Source: Anaerobiospirillum thomasii
Lineage (GTDB): Bacteria; Pseudomonadota; Gammaproteobacteria; Enterobacterales; Succinivibrionaceae
Assembly (NCBI RefSeq): GCF_900445255.1
Contig: NZ_UAPU01000007.1
Span: 354,001-418,000, forward strand
Reading direction: 5' to 3'
DNA length: 64,000 bases
Within the stretch, counting starts at the first letter, position 1. Each line of letters begins with the position of its first letter. Below are positions 1 through 9,341 of this stretch, one piece after another. The notes under the pieces are model-generated. The model was not told where the DNA came from. It worked only from the letters and a program-made list of their open reading frames with translations, and did not search any database. A program made the position numbers and the translations under genes.

Positions 1-1
1 A

Positions 2-1291
2 GATAATGCCGGCAACTGCCTGACTAAGGCACAGTACGGCAAATCTAAAAGCGGTACAGACAACAAGGTTATTAATTTTATAACACTGGTTGACCAGAGC
101 ACACATGAGCTGTTTTCCACTGTTACATATGCAGGCAATATTACAGATGTGCTGACTGTGGAGTCAGTATGCAGGCAGCTTGTGGACAGAGGCGCCGGCG
201 ACAATATATCTTTAGTCTGTGACAGGGGATTCTGGTCTATCAACAATATCTCGGCCATGCTTGAGCATAATATATCCTTTGTGTGCAACTGTAATATAGC
301 CAAGAGCAAACTTATCAAAGAGCAGGTAGATGCAATATCACGCGATCTGCTAAGAGACAGGGGTCTGGTTTTTAGCAGTAGCGCAGATATTACAGACACT
401 GCGCCTAAACTGCTTGCAGGAAAGACTATACAGCTCCCATGGTCTTATACACAGAAGATTCTAAGTAAAATGGCAAGAGAAAATAATGAGTCTTACAAGC
501 CTGTAAGGCAAAAGGAGAAAACTCTGTATGTACACTTTATTTTCTCCCGCGAGATATATGAAGAGAGCATGAATAAATATAGGGTTTTAATCAAAGAGCT
601 CAATGATGCCTATGATATAGCCAGCAACTGGCAGGAGGTTATTGCAGGTAAAGAGCCATCTGAGCTTACTGCCGCTCATACCAATCTTTTAAAAGACAAG
701 CTCGTTGATTTATTTCAATATAGTGATGAGGTTGCAGACACTGACTCCTCTTTTGACAAAAAGGAGCAGCCTCAACAACACTATTACCCAAGATACTATG
801 TCATATCAAGGCTATGCAGACAAATAGCCACCAGAGTTCTGGTTTCTGACTGTGTGGATAATGTTATTGAGGCAAATGAAATATATGCGCAGAGAAATAA
901 TGTAGAGGTGGGCTATAGTATAATTAAAGGCGAGCTTGGAGGCTCTACACTCAATGCCTCCACCGATAAGACAGTAAATGCCAAAGTATTCATACTGTCT
1001 CTTGCATCAGAGGTGCAAAGACAAATGCTCGAGGCTAATAAAGTCTTTAATAAAGAGCAGATTAAAAACAATCTGCCTCCTGTAAAGCTTTGTCATAACT
1101 CATTTAGAGGCACACTGCGCTCTCTGGAGGCTATAGAGGCCACTATTGATAAAGAAAATGGATCTATAATATTCTCTGGAGGAATATTAAAAAGGCAGTC
1201 TGAGTTAATACGCTCATTTGGCATTGAGCCATTAGATACGCTGACACGTGCAGCATATGCCAAAGAAGAGGGTTTTAGCTTTAAACGATAG
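2..1291 (+). CDS. IS1634-like DDE transposase, 5' end outside window
   Basis: C-terminal 429 codons of the transposase carried by this element; the frame is open from base 2 (DNAGNC...) and the start lies upstream of the window. An internal ATG at 149 is not the real start. Visible family features are CDRGF, carrying the second DDE aspartate, and the Y-x2-R-x3-E-x6-K signature (YAQRNNVEVGYSIIK) typical of IS4-superfamily enzymes, which supplies the catalytic glutamate. The residues agree one for one with the complete 689-aa copy on the other strand at 37360-39429, so this is a second copy of the same element rather than a diverged relative. Confidence 0.85.
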   Translation, partial: DNAGNCLTKAQYGKSKSGTDNKVINFITLVDQSTHELFSTVTYAGNITDVLTVESVCRQLVDRGAGDNISLVCDRGFWSINNISAMLEHNISFVCNCNIAKSKLIKEQVDAISRDLLRDRGLVFSSSADITDTAPKLLAGKTIQLPWSYTQKILSKMARENNESYKPVRQKEKTLYVHFIFSREIYEESMNKYRVLIKELNDAYDIASNWQEVIAGKEPSELTAAHTNLLKDKLVDLFQYSDEVADTDSSFDKKEQPQQHYYPRYYVISRLCRQIATRVLVSDCVDNVIEANEIYAQRNNVEVGYSIIKGELGGSTLNASTDKTVNAKVFILSLASEVQRQMLEANKVFNKEQIKNNLPPVKLCHNSFRGTLRSLEAIEATIDKENGSIIFSGGILKRQSELIRSFGIEPLDTLTRAAYAKEEGFSFKR

Positions 1292-1293
1292 TT

Positions 1294-1335
1294 AAAAAAA
1301 GAAGATCTGGTCGCGTCCGGCGACCGGCTTCTGGT
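1294..1335 (-). terminator. Terminator inside the IS end, facing incoming tRNA transcription
   Basis: On the minus strand a GC-rich hairpin (GAAGCCGGTCGC / GCGACC...CTTC, loop CGGAC) is followed by seven T. It lies just past the transposase stop codon and would stop transcripts arriving from the minus-strand tRNA operon before they run antisense into the transposase. The same structure occurs in the copies at 37172 and 37320. Confidence 0.6.
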
Positions 1336-1429
1336 CATGAAATTAAGATTGATTCTCGGTATGTTTGGTGTGCGATCTTAGGGATCTTGAAGTGAAATTT
1401 ATTGAAGAGATATGGATTATTTTATTAGG

Positions 1430-1513
1430 TGGTGCGGGAGAAGAGACTCGAACTCTTACACCTAGGGCGCCAGAACCTAAATCTGGTGCGTCTACCAATT
1501 TCGCCACTCCCGC
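1430..1513 (-). tRNA. tRNA-Leu (TAG)
   Basis: Reverse complement begins GCGGGAG and ends CTCCCGC-A-CCA, so CCA is encoded. The anticodon loop TTTAGGT, flanked by CCAGA/TCTGG, gives TAG (leucine). It has a short class II variable arm and GTTCGAGTC in the T arm. It is the last of three tRNAs transcribed leftwards. Confidence 0.93.
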
Positions 1514-1533
1514 GTTAGGAAAAATGACAATGA

Positions 1534-1610
1534 TGGGGTGGCTGATGGGGCTCGAACCCACGACAACCGGAATCACAATCCGGGACTCTACCAACTGAGC
1601 TACAGCCACC
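1534..1610 (-). tRNA. tRNA-His (GTG)
   Basis: Reverse complement begins GGTGGCTGTAGCTCAG and ends CAGCCACCCCA. The anticodon loop TTGTGAT gives GTG (histidine). A G opposite a C discriminator at the acceptor end fits the histidine-specific extra G. It is the middle gene of the Arg-His-Leu cluster. Confidence 0.94.
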
Positions 1611-1631
1611 ATTGTCATGTGTTAATTTAGA

Positions 1632-1708
1632 TGGCGCGTCCTAGAGGAGTCGAACCTCTGACCCACAGCTTAGAAGGCTGTTGCTCTATCCAACTGAGCT
1701 AAGGACGC
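1632..1708 (-). tRNA. tRNA-Arg (TCT)
   Basis: Reverse complement begins GCGTCCTTAGCTCAG and ends AGGACGCGCCA. The anticodon loop CTTCTAA gives TCT (arginine). It is promoter-proximal in the tRNA operon. Confidence 0.93.
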
Positions 1709-1786
1709 AAACCTAAAGTCAATTGAACTATCTCTAAGAGATGCCGACCAGAAGTCTGTGTGCTCATCATCAATCAACGGGAGCCT

Positions 1787-1815
1787 ATTATATGTACTAA
1801 ATTTACCCACGTCAA
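1787..1815 (-). promoter_or_regulatory. Promoter of the Arg-His-Leu tRNA operon
   Basis: Minus-strand TTGACG (1810-1815), 17 bp spacer, TATAAT (1787-1792), followed by a G+C-rich discriminator (AGGCTCCCG), as expected for a stringently controlled stable-RNA promoter. From here to base 2000 I see no gene; the rest is AT-rich. Confidence 0.75.
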
Positions 1816-2000
1816 ATATTTTTTAATATTTTTCACATAAAAAATATTATATCATTGATTTTAAAGAATTTTTGCATTTTAAGATCATGCTGCAGTGTAT
1901 GCCCTCCTCTGGCATAAAGCCTGCTTTAAAACTAAAGCAACTTGTATTTTTAAGACGTTAAAATACAATAGGCCTACAAGTTTTTTTTAAAGAGGTGCTT

Positions 2001-2828
2001 ATGCTGGAGCTTAGTCTTGAGCAGATACTTATCAATATTGCCATTCTCTCTGTATGTGGTATTGCTGCAGGTTTTCTTGCAGGACTTTTAGGTATTGGCG
2101 GTGGTATAGTCTTTGTCCCTGTACTGTATTTTGTCTTTATTCATGCACTGCATGTAGATCCAGATCTTGCCATGGTTCTAGCCACCGGCACTTCACTTAT
2201 GTGTATGATACCAACCTCAATTACGGCAGCTCTTGCGCAGTATAAAAAAGGCAATACCAATACAGATGTTATCAAGACCTGGGCTTTTGGCCTGATCCTT
2301 GGTGTTATTGCCGGATCTTTAATCTCATCTTTTTACGGCGGTCAGTGGCTTGCCATACTCTTTGGCTGCATTATGATAGTAAACAGCCTCAATACACTGT
2401 TCAGAGCCAGGGCCAAACCTATGTTTGACTCACTGCCGCGACCTTTTTTTCAAAATGTAATAGGCTTTTTAATCTCATCCTTTTCCGTTATGCTCGGCGT
2501 AGGTGGTGGCACGCTGACAGTGCCTGTATTAAATGCCTGCTCAGTACCGCCGCACAAATCCATAGGCACCTCATCTGCTGTCTCTTTATTTGTGTGCATA
2601 CCAGGCGCCATTATTCTGCTGACCACAGGCCAGACACCTGATAATGCCCCTTTTGGCACCTTTGGCTATGTCAATGTCATTGCCGCCTTATGTGTCATCC
2701 CTCTCTCGGTGCTCACAGCTCCTTTGGGCGTAAAGGCCGGCAAAAGTATCAGCCCTGTTACGCTAAAGAGAATTTTTGCCATAGCTCTTTTGATTGTAAG
2801 TGTCAGAATGCTTTTGTCTGCTATATAA
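2001..2828 (+). CDS. TauE/SafE (DUF81) family permease
   Basis: Predicted inner-membrane transporter of the sulfite exporter TauE/SafE family, about 275 aa with about eight hydrophobic segments. The two family half-repeats are visible: GFLAGLLGIGGG near residue 25 and MLGVGGGTLTVPVL near residue 160, each beginning with the glycine-rich re-entrant motif. I chose ATG 2001 because AAAGAGG lies about 6 bases upstream; a GTG two codons earlier overlaps that ribosome-binding site. folD follows after 39 bp in the same direction. The substrate cannot be read from sequence; family members export sulfite, sulfoacetate or other organosulfur anions. Confidence 0.85.
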   Translation: MLELSLEQILINIAILSVCGIAAGFLAGLLGIGGGIVFVPVLYFVFIHALHVDPDLAMVLATGTSLMCMIPTSITAALAQYKKGNTNTDVIKTWAFGLILGVIAGSLISSFYGGQWLAILFGCIMIVNSLNTLFRARAKPMFDSLPRPFFQNVIGFLISSFSVMLGVGGGTLTVPVLNACSVPPHKSIGTSSAVSLFVCIPGAIILLTTGQTPDNAPFGTFGYVNVIAALCVIPLSVLTAPLGVKAGKSISPVTLKRIFAIALLIVSVRMLLSAI

Positions 2829-2867
2829 TATACAGATTGAATATTTTTATTTAACATAGGATTTTTT

Positions 2868-3728
2868 ATGAGCGCAAACATTATAGATGGTAAGGAAATT
2901 GCAAAAAATCTCAGGGCTGAGCTTGCCCATCAGGTTGCTGCTTTTACTGACAGTGGTTTTAGAAAACCTGGCCTTGCAGTTATTTTAGTAGGCGACAATG
3001 CAGCCTCTCAGGTCTATGTGCGCAACAAGAAAAAAGCCTGTGAAGATGTGGGCATCAATACCATAGCCTATGATCTGCCAGCTACAACAACACAAAATGA
3101 GCTTGAGGCTCTTATTGACAAGTGCAATGCAGATGAGGCCATTGACGGTATTTTAGTGCAGTTTCCGCTGCCAGAGGGTCTTGATGAGACCAGAGTTATT
3201 GAAAAGATTGTACCGTCAAAGGATGTTGATGGCTTCCACCCTTACAATGTTGGCCGTCTGACTCAGAGAATTCCAACCTTAAGAGCCTGTACCCCAAAGG
3301 GTATTATGACTATGCTCAAAACTGTCAGAGATGATTTAAAGGGTGTCAATGCTTTAGTGGTAGGAGCCTCAAATATTGTAGGCCGTCCTATGGCTCTTGA
3401 GCTTTTGCTTGCAGGTGCCACTGTTACTGTAACCCATAAATTCACCAAGGATCTTGAGTCTTTTGTCCGTAAGGCCGATCTTGTAGTTGTAGCTGTGGGC
3501 AAGCCTCGCTTTTTAAACGGGCAGTGGATCAAAGATGGTGCCATTGTTATTGATGTTGGTATCAACCGTCTTGAAGATGGTTCTTTATGCGGCGATGTTG
3601 ACTATGATGAGGCTGCAAAGCATGCCTCCTATATTACCCCTGTGCCAGGTGGTGTAGGTCCTATGACTGTGGCAACTTTAATGGAAAATACAGTACAGGC
3701 CTATAAAGATCATATAGGTCAGAAATAG
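2868..3728 (+). CDS. folD: FolD: methylene-THF dehydrogenase / cyclohydrolase
   Basis: Bifunctional cytosolic enzyme oxidising 5,10-methylene-tetrahydrofolate and hydrolysing methenyl-THF to 10-formyl-THF, supplying one-carbon units. At 286 aa it has normal family length. The N-terminal catalytic part has Y-V-R-N-K-K-K (conserved Tyr and Lys near residues 50-56) and [10 protein letters not shown]. The Rossmann part has [12 protein letters not shown] (about residue 165), and the C-terminus has [16 protein letters not shown] has TAGGA upstream. It may be co-transcribed with the preceding permease; a terminator follows the stop. Confidence 0.97.
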   Translation: MSANIIDGKEIAKNLRAELAHQVAAFTDSGFRKPGLAVILVGDNAASQVYVRNKKKACEDVGINTIAYDLPATTTQNELEALIDKCNADEAIDGILVQFPLPEGLDETRVIEKIVPSKDVDGFHPYNVGRLTQRIPTLRACTPKGIMTMLKTVRDDLKGVNALVVGASNIVGRPMALELLLAGATVTVTHKFTKDLESFVRKADLVVVAVGKPRFLNGQWIKDGAIVIDVGINRLEDGSLCGDVDYDEAAKHASYITPVPGGVGPMTVATLMENTVQAYKDHIGQK

Positions 3729-3745
3729 ATAACTTTTAATGATGT

Positions 3746-3774
3746 AATCCTGCACCTGCTGCAGGATTTTTTTT
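3746..3774 (+). terminator. Terminator of folD
   Basis: Perfect inverted repeat AATCCTGCA-(CCTGC)-TGCAGGATT running into eight T on the plus strand, 18 bp after the folD stop. Confidence 0.85.
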
Positions 3775-3794
3775 ATCCTGTATTTCTGCAGGCA

Positions 3795-3819
3795 CAAAAA
3801 AGGCACCTTGCGGTGCCCC
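3795..3819 (-). terminator. Terminator of fabV
   Basis: On the minus strand, GGGGCACCGCAAGGTGCC followed by TTTTTT, just beyond the fabV stop. It forms a convergent pair with the folD terminator. Confidence 0.85.
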
Positions 3820-3833
3820 TGACTAACACAAAA

Positions 3834-5036
3834 CTAATCAATCATATCCACACAGTCAAATTTGACATCAGGATCGACATCGGCGCTGTAGTCAACACCT
3901 TCAACCTCAAAGCCAAAGAGCTGCAGAAATTCTTTTTTATACTGCTCATAGTCAGTAAGCTCTTTTAAGTTCTCGGTTGTAACCTGTGGCCACAGCTCCT
4001 TGCACTTATCCTGTACGCTAGGACGCAGCTCCCAGCTGTCCATACGGATACGGCCATTGTCATCAACTTCAGCAGCATTGCCGTAAAGAGCATCTTTGAA
4101 CATTCTGTAGATATGGGCAATAACGCTCTCATCAATACCCTGCTCACGCATTACCTTAAAGCACATGGAGATATAAAGAGGCATTACAGGAATGGCTGAT
4201 GAGGCCTGAGTTACCACTGACTTTAAGACAGCAACACGGGCATCGCCGCCAAGTGAAGCTAAAAGCTCACGGTTGGCCTTAGCTGCTCTGTCAAGATCCT
4301 CTTTGGCCTTGCCAAGAGCACCGTGCCAGTAGATAGGCCAGGTGATTTCAGTACCAATATAGCTATAGGCTACAGTCTTGCAGTTGTTCTCAAGAACATC
4401 GGCATCCTTTAGAGCCTTCATCCACAGCTCCCAGTCCTGACCGCCCATAACCTTTACAGTATTTGCAATCTCTTCATCGGTTGCTGTCTCTACAGTAGCC
4501 TCAATAATGCAGTCGCGGTTGGTATCAATGGCAGTTGAGGTAAAATCCTTGCCTATGGTCTTTAATGATGAGCGTACTACCTCACCTGTATCTGGCATTT
4601 TGCGCACAGGGCTTGCAAGTGAGTAGACCACCATGTCAATCTTGCCTAAATCCTGTTTTATCATCTCAATGGCCTTGGCACGGCACTCATCTGAAAATGC
4701 GTCGGCATTGATATTTTTGGCGTACAGACCTTCCTTGGTGGCAAACTCGGTAAAAGCTGCTGTATTGTACCAGCCTGCATGACCTGGTTTTTTAGGAGAG
4801 CCGCACTTGGAGAAAAATACACCTAAGGTGGCAGCGCCTGAGCCAAAGGCGGCACTGATTCTTGAGGCCAGACCGTAACCTGTTGAGGCACCTATAACCA
4901 GTACCTTCTTAGGACCGTTTTCAATCTTGCCATGCTCTTTGACATAGGCAATCTGATTGGCAACATTGGCTCTGCAGCCTTCTGGATGTGTAGTTGTACA
5001 GATAAAACCACGCACTTTAGGTTCAATAATCATCAA
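3834..5036 (-). CDS. fabV: FabV: trans-2-enoyl-ACP/CoA reductase
   Basis: NADH-dependent enoyl reductase for the last step of each fatty-acid elongation cycle; FabV enzymes are the triclosan-tolerant type. The 400-aa length is typical. The N-terminus ([19 protein letters not shown]) is diagnostic of the family. The dinucleotide-binding loop is [11 protein letters not shown] near residue 50, and the active-site Tyr-x8-Lys is [20 protein letters not shown] near residues 225-245. It is a single-gene unit transcribed leftwards, convergent with folD. No fabI is seen in this window. Confidence 0.96.
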   Translation of the reverse strand: MMIIEPKVRGFICTTTHPEGCRANVANQIAYVKEHGKIENGPKKVLVIGASTGYGLASRISAAFGSGAATLGVFFSKCGSPKKPGHAGWYNTAAFTEFATKEGLYAKNINADAFSDECRAKAIEMIKQDLGKIDMVVYSLASPVRKMPDTGEVVRSSLKTIGKDFTSTAIDTNRDCIIEATVETATDEEIANTVKVMGGQDWELWMKALKDADVLENNCKTVAYSYIGTEITWPIYWHGALGKAKEDLDRAAKANRELLASLGGDARVAVLKSVVTQASSAIPVMPLYISMCFKVMREQGIDESVIAHIYRMFKDALYGNAAEVDDNGRIRMDSWELRPSVQDKCKELWPQVTTENLKELTDYEQYKKEFLQLFGFEVEGVDYSADVDPDVKFDCVDMID

Positions 5037-5289
5037 ATACTCTCCGTTAAATCTCTATCTGATTTATGCAATTATATACTATGTACCGCCCTAATTTCAC
5101 AACAGTACTAAAAAGCTTGATTTAAAAATAAATTTAACTGCCATTTTTTACAAATTTATATGTAATTTAAGTGCAAAGCTGTTACTTTTTTAAAAAACAT
5201 TAAAATTTTAGCCTCAATATCCCCTACCTGCCGCCAAACTTTGTATTGCTTATTGTTATACAAAAGGCTCAAAGACATGCCATCTGTAA

Positions 5290-5343
5290 GAGCACTTTAG
5301 AGCGCACTCTTTTTGCAACAATCCTGCATTAAAGTGCTTTTTT
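5290..5343 (+). terminator. Hairpin plus T-run in an intergenic region; possible small-RNA 3' end
   Basis: AGCACTTTA pairs with TAAAGTGCT across a loop of about 31 nt and is followed by six T. It lies in the 650-bp gap between fabV and dacB, which are divergent, so it is not needed as a terminator for either. It may end a short plus-strand RNA starting after about 5270. I see no open frame here. Confidence 0.4.
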
Positions 5344-5453
5344 AAAGGTAATTGAAAAAGTTTTTCATATGTTCATTTTTGTATTTAGCTTAAAAAAACT
5401 GACTTTAGACTTTAGAGCACTCTCTTGGCTCCTCAGGTTCAGGGCATCCTATC

Positions 5454-5482
5454 TTGTCGCCTTGATTGTGACAAAGTATAAT
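5454..5482 (+). promoter_or_regulatory. Candidate promoter of dacB
   Basis: TTGTCG, 17 bp spacer, TATAAT on the plus strand. This would give a leader of about 200 nt before the TTG start at 5687. Confidence 0.5.
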
Positions 5483-5686
5483 TTTTGCAAAAAGTTTTTC
5501 TGCTCTGTTTATAGATAGCAAAGGCTTACTGCTTACTGCTGACTTTTATGTCATGTAAAACTGACAAAAAAGCTTATGCCTTTAAAAAGAAAAGATCTCG
5601 ATGCTGTCAGATTTTAAGATAGTATCTAAACACAGGCGTAAAAAGCGTCACTTGCGTTAAAAAATACTTTTTAGTCGGAGATTAGA

Positions 5687-7186
5687 TTGAATAAAACACT
5701 AAGGGCTCTTTTAGCCCCTTTATGCCTTGTATTTGCAGTAGGCTCTGCCAATGCCATAGCCCTAAGTGACAAACCTGTTGCAGGCTCATCTATTGCAGTG
5801 GCCTATACCCTGCCAGGCAGTAAAACCATTTATGGTTATAACAATGAAACTTATTTTCATCCAGCCTCAACACAAAAGGTGATAACAGCTTTAGCTGCTG
5901 TTTTATATCTGGGGCATGACTTTACTTTAACCACCAAGCTTCTGGTGCAGAAAAAAGCTATAGATGCCAATAGCAACTCTCTGCTTATTGATAAAGATGG
6001 AGTTTTACACTCGGATGTCATCATCAAGTTTACAGGAGATCCTACTCTTACCACACAAAAATACCGTCAGATGTTAGCCTTTTTGCGCGACACAGGGGTT
6101 AAAGGTATAAATGGCCGTGTGCTTTTGGATATATCGCGCTTTTCAGGCAAGTCACGCGGCAACGGCTGGTCCTGGGATGATCTGCCTGTATGTTTTACAG
6201 CCCCGTCAGCCTCAATTGTGCTTAACCGCAACTGCACCTATGCCGAACTTGCCACAGACGGTGTAGGCTCACGCGCCACTCCTGTCATTCCTGCTGGTAT
6301 TCCTATACGTATCACCTCAGATGTGGTGGCTGTGAGCAACAGAGATTATGGCGGTGACTGTGAGCTTGAGGCCAATCTTTTTATTGACAACAATTATCAT
6401 TTGACAGGCTGTCTGCCAGCTGACAATAATGGCAGACCTTATCCTATATCTTTGGCCATTGCCGATCCTGTGCGCTGGGGTTTAGACTGGACGGTTAAGA
6501 TTTTAAACGATCTTGATATCAAGGTTACAGGCGGTATTGAGGCTGTCATGACCCCAAGTGATGATGTGCAGGCTATCTATCAGATAAAATCAGCTCCTAT
6601 GCGCGATCTGGTCAAATACATGCTGCAAAAGTCCAACAATCTTTATGCCGATACTATAGCTAAAAATATTGCAGCTGAGTACTACAATCTGCCTGCCACC
6701 TATTACAGAGCTGACAGAGCCATGCGTTCTATTTTAAAGCAGTATGCCGACATCGATCTTGGCAATGCCTACATTGTAGACGGATCAGGCCTCTCTCCGC
6801 ACAATCTGCTCTCGGCCAACAATCTTTTAGAGGTTTTAAGCTATATTCAAAAGCATAACAAGAATTTAGGATTCATGGAGCTTTTACCTGTATCAGGACA
6901 GTCAGGTACTCTGCAGTGGCGAGCCTCAACCTCACAGGAACCACTTAAGGGCAATGTCATAGCCAAAACCGGTACACTGCAGAATGTTTATAATCTAGCA
7001 GGCTTTGTTAAAACCAAAAGCGGAGCTACTGTACCTTTTGTTATTTTTGCCAATTCCATATCCTATGATGAAAGAACAAGAGACAGAGTTAAATACCGCA
7101 TTATGCCTTCTCCGCATTATGGCTATGAGCGCTATCTTTTAGAGAAGATCTACAACGAACAGCCTATAGAGCGCGCACCGCAGTAA
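5687..7186 (+). CDS. dacB: PBP4-type D-alanyl-D-alanine carboxypeptidase/endopeptidase
   Basis: Periplasmic peptidoglycan hydrolase of the DacB (PBP4, peptidase S13) family, which removes terminal D-Ala and cleaves cross-links. 499 aa with a signal peptide (lysine/arginine, then hydrophobic LLAPLCLVFAVGSANA). All three serine-acyltransferase motifs are present: S-x-x-K as STQK (about residue 62), S-x-N as SNN (about residue 310), and KTG as AKTGTL (about residue 427). The long insertion between the first two motifs is the family trait. The start is TTG, chosen because CGGAGA lies 6 bases upstream and the signal peptide begins there. Confidence 0.92.
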   Translation: MNKTLRALLAPLCLVFAVGSANAIALSDKPVAGSSIAVAYTLPGSKTIYGYNNETYFHPASTQKVITALAAVLYLGHDFTLTTKLLVQKKAIDANSNSLLIDKDGVLHSDVIIKFTGDPTLTTQKYRQMLAFLRDTGVKGINGRVLLDISRFSGKSRGNGWSWDDLPVCFTAPSASIVLNRNCTYAELATDGVGSRATPVIPAGIPIRITSDVVAVSNRDYGGDCELEANLFIDNNYHLTGCLPADNNGRPYPISLAIADPVRWGLDWTVKILNDLDIKVTGGIEAVMTPSDDVQAIYQIKSAPMRDLVKYMLQKSNNLYADTIAKNIAAEYYNLPATYYRADRAMRSILKQYADIDLGNAYIVDGSGLSPHNLLSANNLLEVLSYIQKHNKNLGFMELLPVSGQSGTLQWRASTSQEPLKGNVIAKTGTLQNVYNLAGFVKTKSGATVPFVIFANSISYDERTRDRVKYRIMPSPHYGYERYLLEKIYNEQPIERAPQ

Positions 7187-7253
7187 GTGCGCCTAAATTC
7201 AGCATGTGTACAAATATAGCCCTGATTAAGGTCATTTTTGACTGATTCGGGGC

Positions 7254-7259
7254 TATAAT
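7254..7259 (+). promoter_or_regulatory. -10 element upstream of alaA
   Basis: TATAAT 30 bp upstream of the alaA start, in the 102-bp gap after dacB. No good -35 hexamer stands at the usual distance (GTCATT at 17 bp), so this is tentative. Confidence 0.35.
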
Positions 7260-7288
7260 GCACGTAAATACCAAGTCGAGGTAGTCAT

Positions 7289-8503
7289 ATGAAATTATTT
7301 GAAAAATCACACAAGCTTGATAATGTCTGCTATGACATAAGAGGCAAGATCCATCAGGAAGCATGCCGCATGGAAGATGAGGGTGTGCGTATTTTAAAGC
7401 TCAATATAGGCAATATGGCAACCTTTGGCTTTCAGGCGCCTGAAGAGGTGATACGTGACGTTATAAGAAATATACCAAACTCACAGGGCTACTGTGAGTC
7501 AAACGGTATATTCTCAGCCCGTAAGGCTATTGCACAGTACTATCAGCAAAAAGGCCTTAAGACTGTGGATGTTGAAGATGTCTTTATAGGCAATGGCGTA
7601 TCTGAGCTTATAACCTTGTCCATGAATGCTCTTTTAAACAATGGCGATGAGGTTTTAGTCCCTGCCCCTGATTATCCTTTATGGACAGCAGGTGTGTCAT
7701 TAGCCGGCGGCCGTCCTATTCACTATATGTGTGATGAGCAGGCCTCATGGTTTCCTGATCTTGATGATATTAAAAAGAAAATCACCAAAAGAACCAGAGC
7801 TCTGGTGATTATCAATCCAAACAATCCTACAGGTGCTGTATACTCAACAGAGCTTTTACAGGAGATTATAGCCATAGCCCGCGAGCATGAGCTTATTATC
7901 TTTGCCGATGAAATCTATGACAAGATTTTATATGATGATGTGGCCCACAGAAGTATATGCACCTTGTGTGATGATGTGCCTATCATTACCTTCAACGGTC
8001 TGTCCAAAGTATACAGAGCCTGCGGTTTCCGTCAGGGCTGGATGATGATAACAGGTCCAAAGGCAGCACTTAAGGGCTATATTGACGGCATCAAGATTAT
8101 GATGGCCATGCGTCTTTGTGCCAATGTTCCGTTGCAGTATGCCATTCAGACTGCACTTGGCGGCTATCAGAGTATCAATGAGCTTATAGTGCCAGGCGGC
8201 AGACTGCATACACAAAGAGAGCTTTTATATGAAAGACTCAATGCCATTGACGGCGTGTCTGTGGTCAAGCCTTTAGGTGCACTGTATATGTTCCCTAAAC
8301 TTGATATTAAAAAATTCAATATAAAGGATGATCAGAAACTCTGTCTTGATCTGCTGCGCCAGGAAAAACTGCTGCTGGTGCAGGGTACTGGCTTTAACTG
8401 GGGAGCACCTGATCATCTGCGTTTTGTATTTTTACCAGATGTAGATGTTCTAAATGATGCCTGCGATCGCTTTGAGCGTTTTTTAAAGCATTATCATCAG
8501 TAA
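7289..8503 (+). CDS. alaA: AlaA: alanine aminotransferase (PLP)
   Basis: Pyridoxal-phosphate class I/II aminotransferase making alanine from pyruvate and glutamate. 404 aa, collinear with E. coli AlaA from the N-terminus (SHKLDNVCYDIRG) to the end. The Schiff-base lysine lies in FNGLSKVYRACGFRQGW near residue 240. PNNPTGAVYS and DEIYDKILYDD supply the conserved PLP-contacting residues. It is a single-gene unit with its own terminator. Confidence 0.95.
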   Translation: MKLFEKSHKLDNVCYDIRGKIHQEACRMEDEGVRILKLNIGNMATFGFQAPEEVIRDVIRNIPNSQGYCESNGIFSARKAIAQYYQQKGLKTVDVEDVFIGNGVSELITLSMNALLNNGDEVLVPAPDYPLWTAGVSLAGGRPIHYMCDEQASWFPDLDDIKKKITKRTRALVIINPNNPTGAVYSTELLQEIIAIAREHELIIFADEIYDKILYDDVAHRSICTLCDDVPIITFNGLSKVYRACGFRQGWMMITGPKAALKGYIDGIKIMMAMRLCANVPLQYAIQTALGGYQSINELIVPGGRLHTQRELLYERLNAIDGVSVVKPLGALYMFPKLDIKKFNIKDDQKLCLDLLRQEKLLLVQGTGFNWGAPDHLRFVFLPDVDVLNDACDRFERFLKHYHQ

Positions 8504-8518
8504 TCTCTTTTTATCTAA

Positions 8519-8545
8519 AGGCCTCGCTCTTGCGAGGCTTTTTTG
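8519..8545 (+). terminator. Terminator of alaA
   Basis: AGGCCTCGC-TCTT-GCGAGGCTT followed by TTTT, 15 bp after the stop. Confidence 0.85.
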
Positions 8546-8637
8546 TATATCTGCTCAAATTTAGCATCACAGATATTGGAATAATTGCCTTTTTGCCATT
8601 ATTATTAAGACATAAGTATATGATTATGGAGGCAAAT

Positions 8638-9249
8638 ATGGATAAAAAAGAGGATAAAGGCGACGGCATCATACACAAGTTTACAAAAGAGCTTGAAAAT
8701 ATTCCTGAGAGCACCACATATATTGAGGTGGCACAGGATACCAAAAGTAAATTTGCCCGTATCTATCTTCTTATACTCTGTGTATTTCTCTCTGTCATTA
8801 TTACTTTAATCTCACCTTACAACATTTTAAGTGAGCTCAATCAGACTGTGATCTTTATGGTGCTCTCTTTAGGTATTGCTCTGCTTTTGATTGCAGCTAT
8901 AGCCTCGGCTCTTGCCTACTTTATCTATCTGCAGTTATCCACGCTGAATATCAAGGTGACACAAAAAGAGGACAATCTTTTTTACAAGATAAAAAAGTCT
9001 TTAAAACATACAGCCTTTATCCTCTCACTCTCTCTTGTAAGCTTTTACAGCAGTGAGCTTATCCTTACCTCCATGGTCATGGAATTTTTAACTATAAGGC
9101 ATATGTATCTTGTCAATATCATATGTCTAAGTCTTTTTACCTATTTCTTTTTGCTCTCATTCAACCTTATTGTCAATCTTATACATGATATGATAAAGCA
9201 TGCCCACAGCGTGGTTATACAGAGCGCCACAGGCAAGCGCAGCGAGTGA
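8638..9249 (+). CDS. Small membrane protein, function unknown
   Basis: About 203 aa. It has a charged N-terminus (MDKKEDKGDG), then four strongly hydrophobic segments at roughly residues 42-60, 70-95, 120-140 and 155-180. I recognise no family motif. The ATG at 8638 has GGAGG 6 bases upstream; a longer frame starting at 8530 would begin inside the alaA terminator and is unlikely. It stands alone between alaA and the DUF4357-like gene. Inner-membrane location is inferred from hydrophobicity only. Confidence 0.75.
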   Translation: MDKKEDKGDGIIHKFTKELENIPESTTYIEVAQDTKSKFARIYLLILCVFLSVIITLISPYNILSELNQTVIFMVLSLGIALLLIAAIASALAYFIYLQLSTLNIKVTQKEDNLFYKIKKSLKHTAFILSLSLVSFYSSELILTSMVMEFLTIRHMYLVNIICLSLFTYFFLLSFNLIVNLIHDMIKHAHSVVIQSATGKRSE

Positions 9250-9341
9250 TGCAAGGCTTTTGAATAAAAGGGCTATATTTTTGTGTTTATGCTACAATAA
9301 TCAAAATTTTATTGTTGTGCCTCATGCAAGGAAAATATGGC

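Larger units (their letters stand above)
1..1383 (+). mobile_element. IS4-superfamily (IS1634-like) element, right part only
   Basis: The 3' portion of an insertion sequence whose left part lies outside the window. The transposase reading frame is open from base 2 and ends at 1291. The outer end at about 1383 (GCGATCTTAGGG) matches, reverse-complemented, the end of the complete copy starting at 37268. The protein part is identical to the C-terminal part of that copy's transposase, so the two elements are close copies. The element stops 46 bp from the 3' end of the tRNA-Leu gene. Confidence 0.85.

Noticed and set aside
1343-1618. Open frames on both strands over the Leu/His tRNA genes
   Set aside because: They are translations of tRNA sequence (GLEPTTTGI-type artefacts), not proteins.
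8530-8637. Longer start for the membrane protein
   Set aside because: The extra codons lie within and just after the alaA terminator; GGAGG supports ATG 8638.
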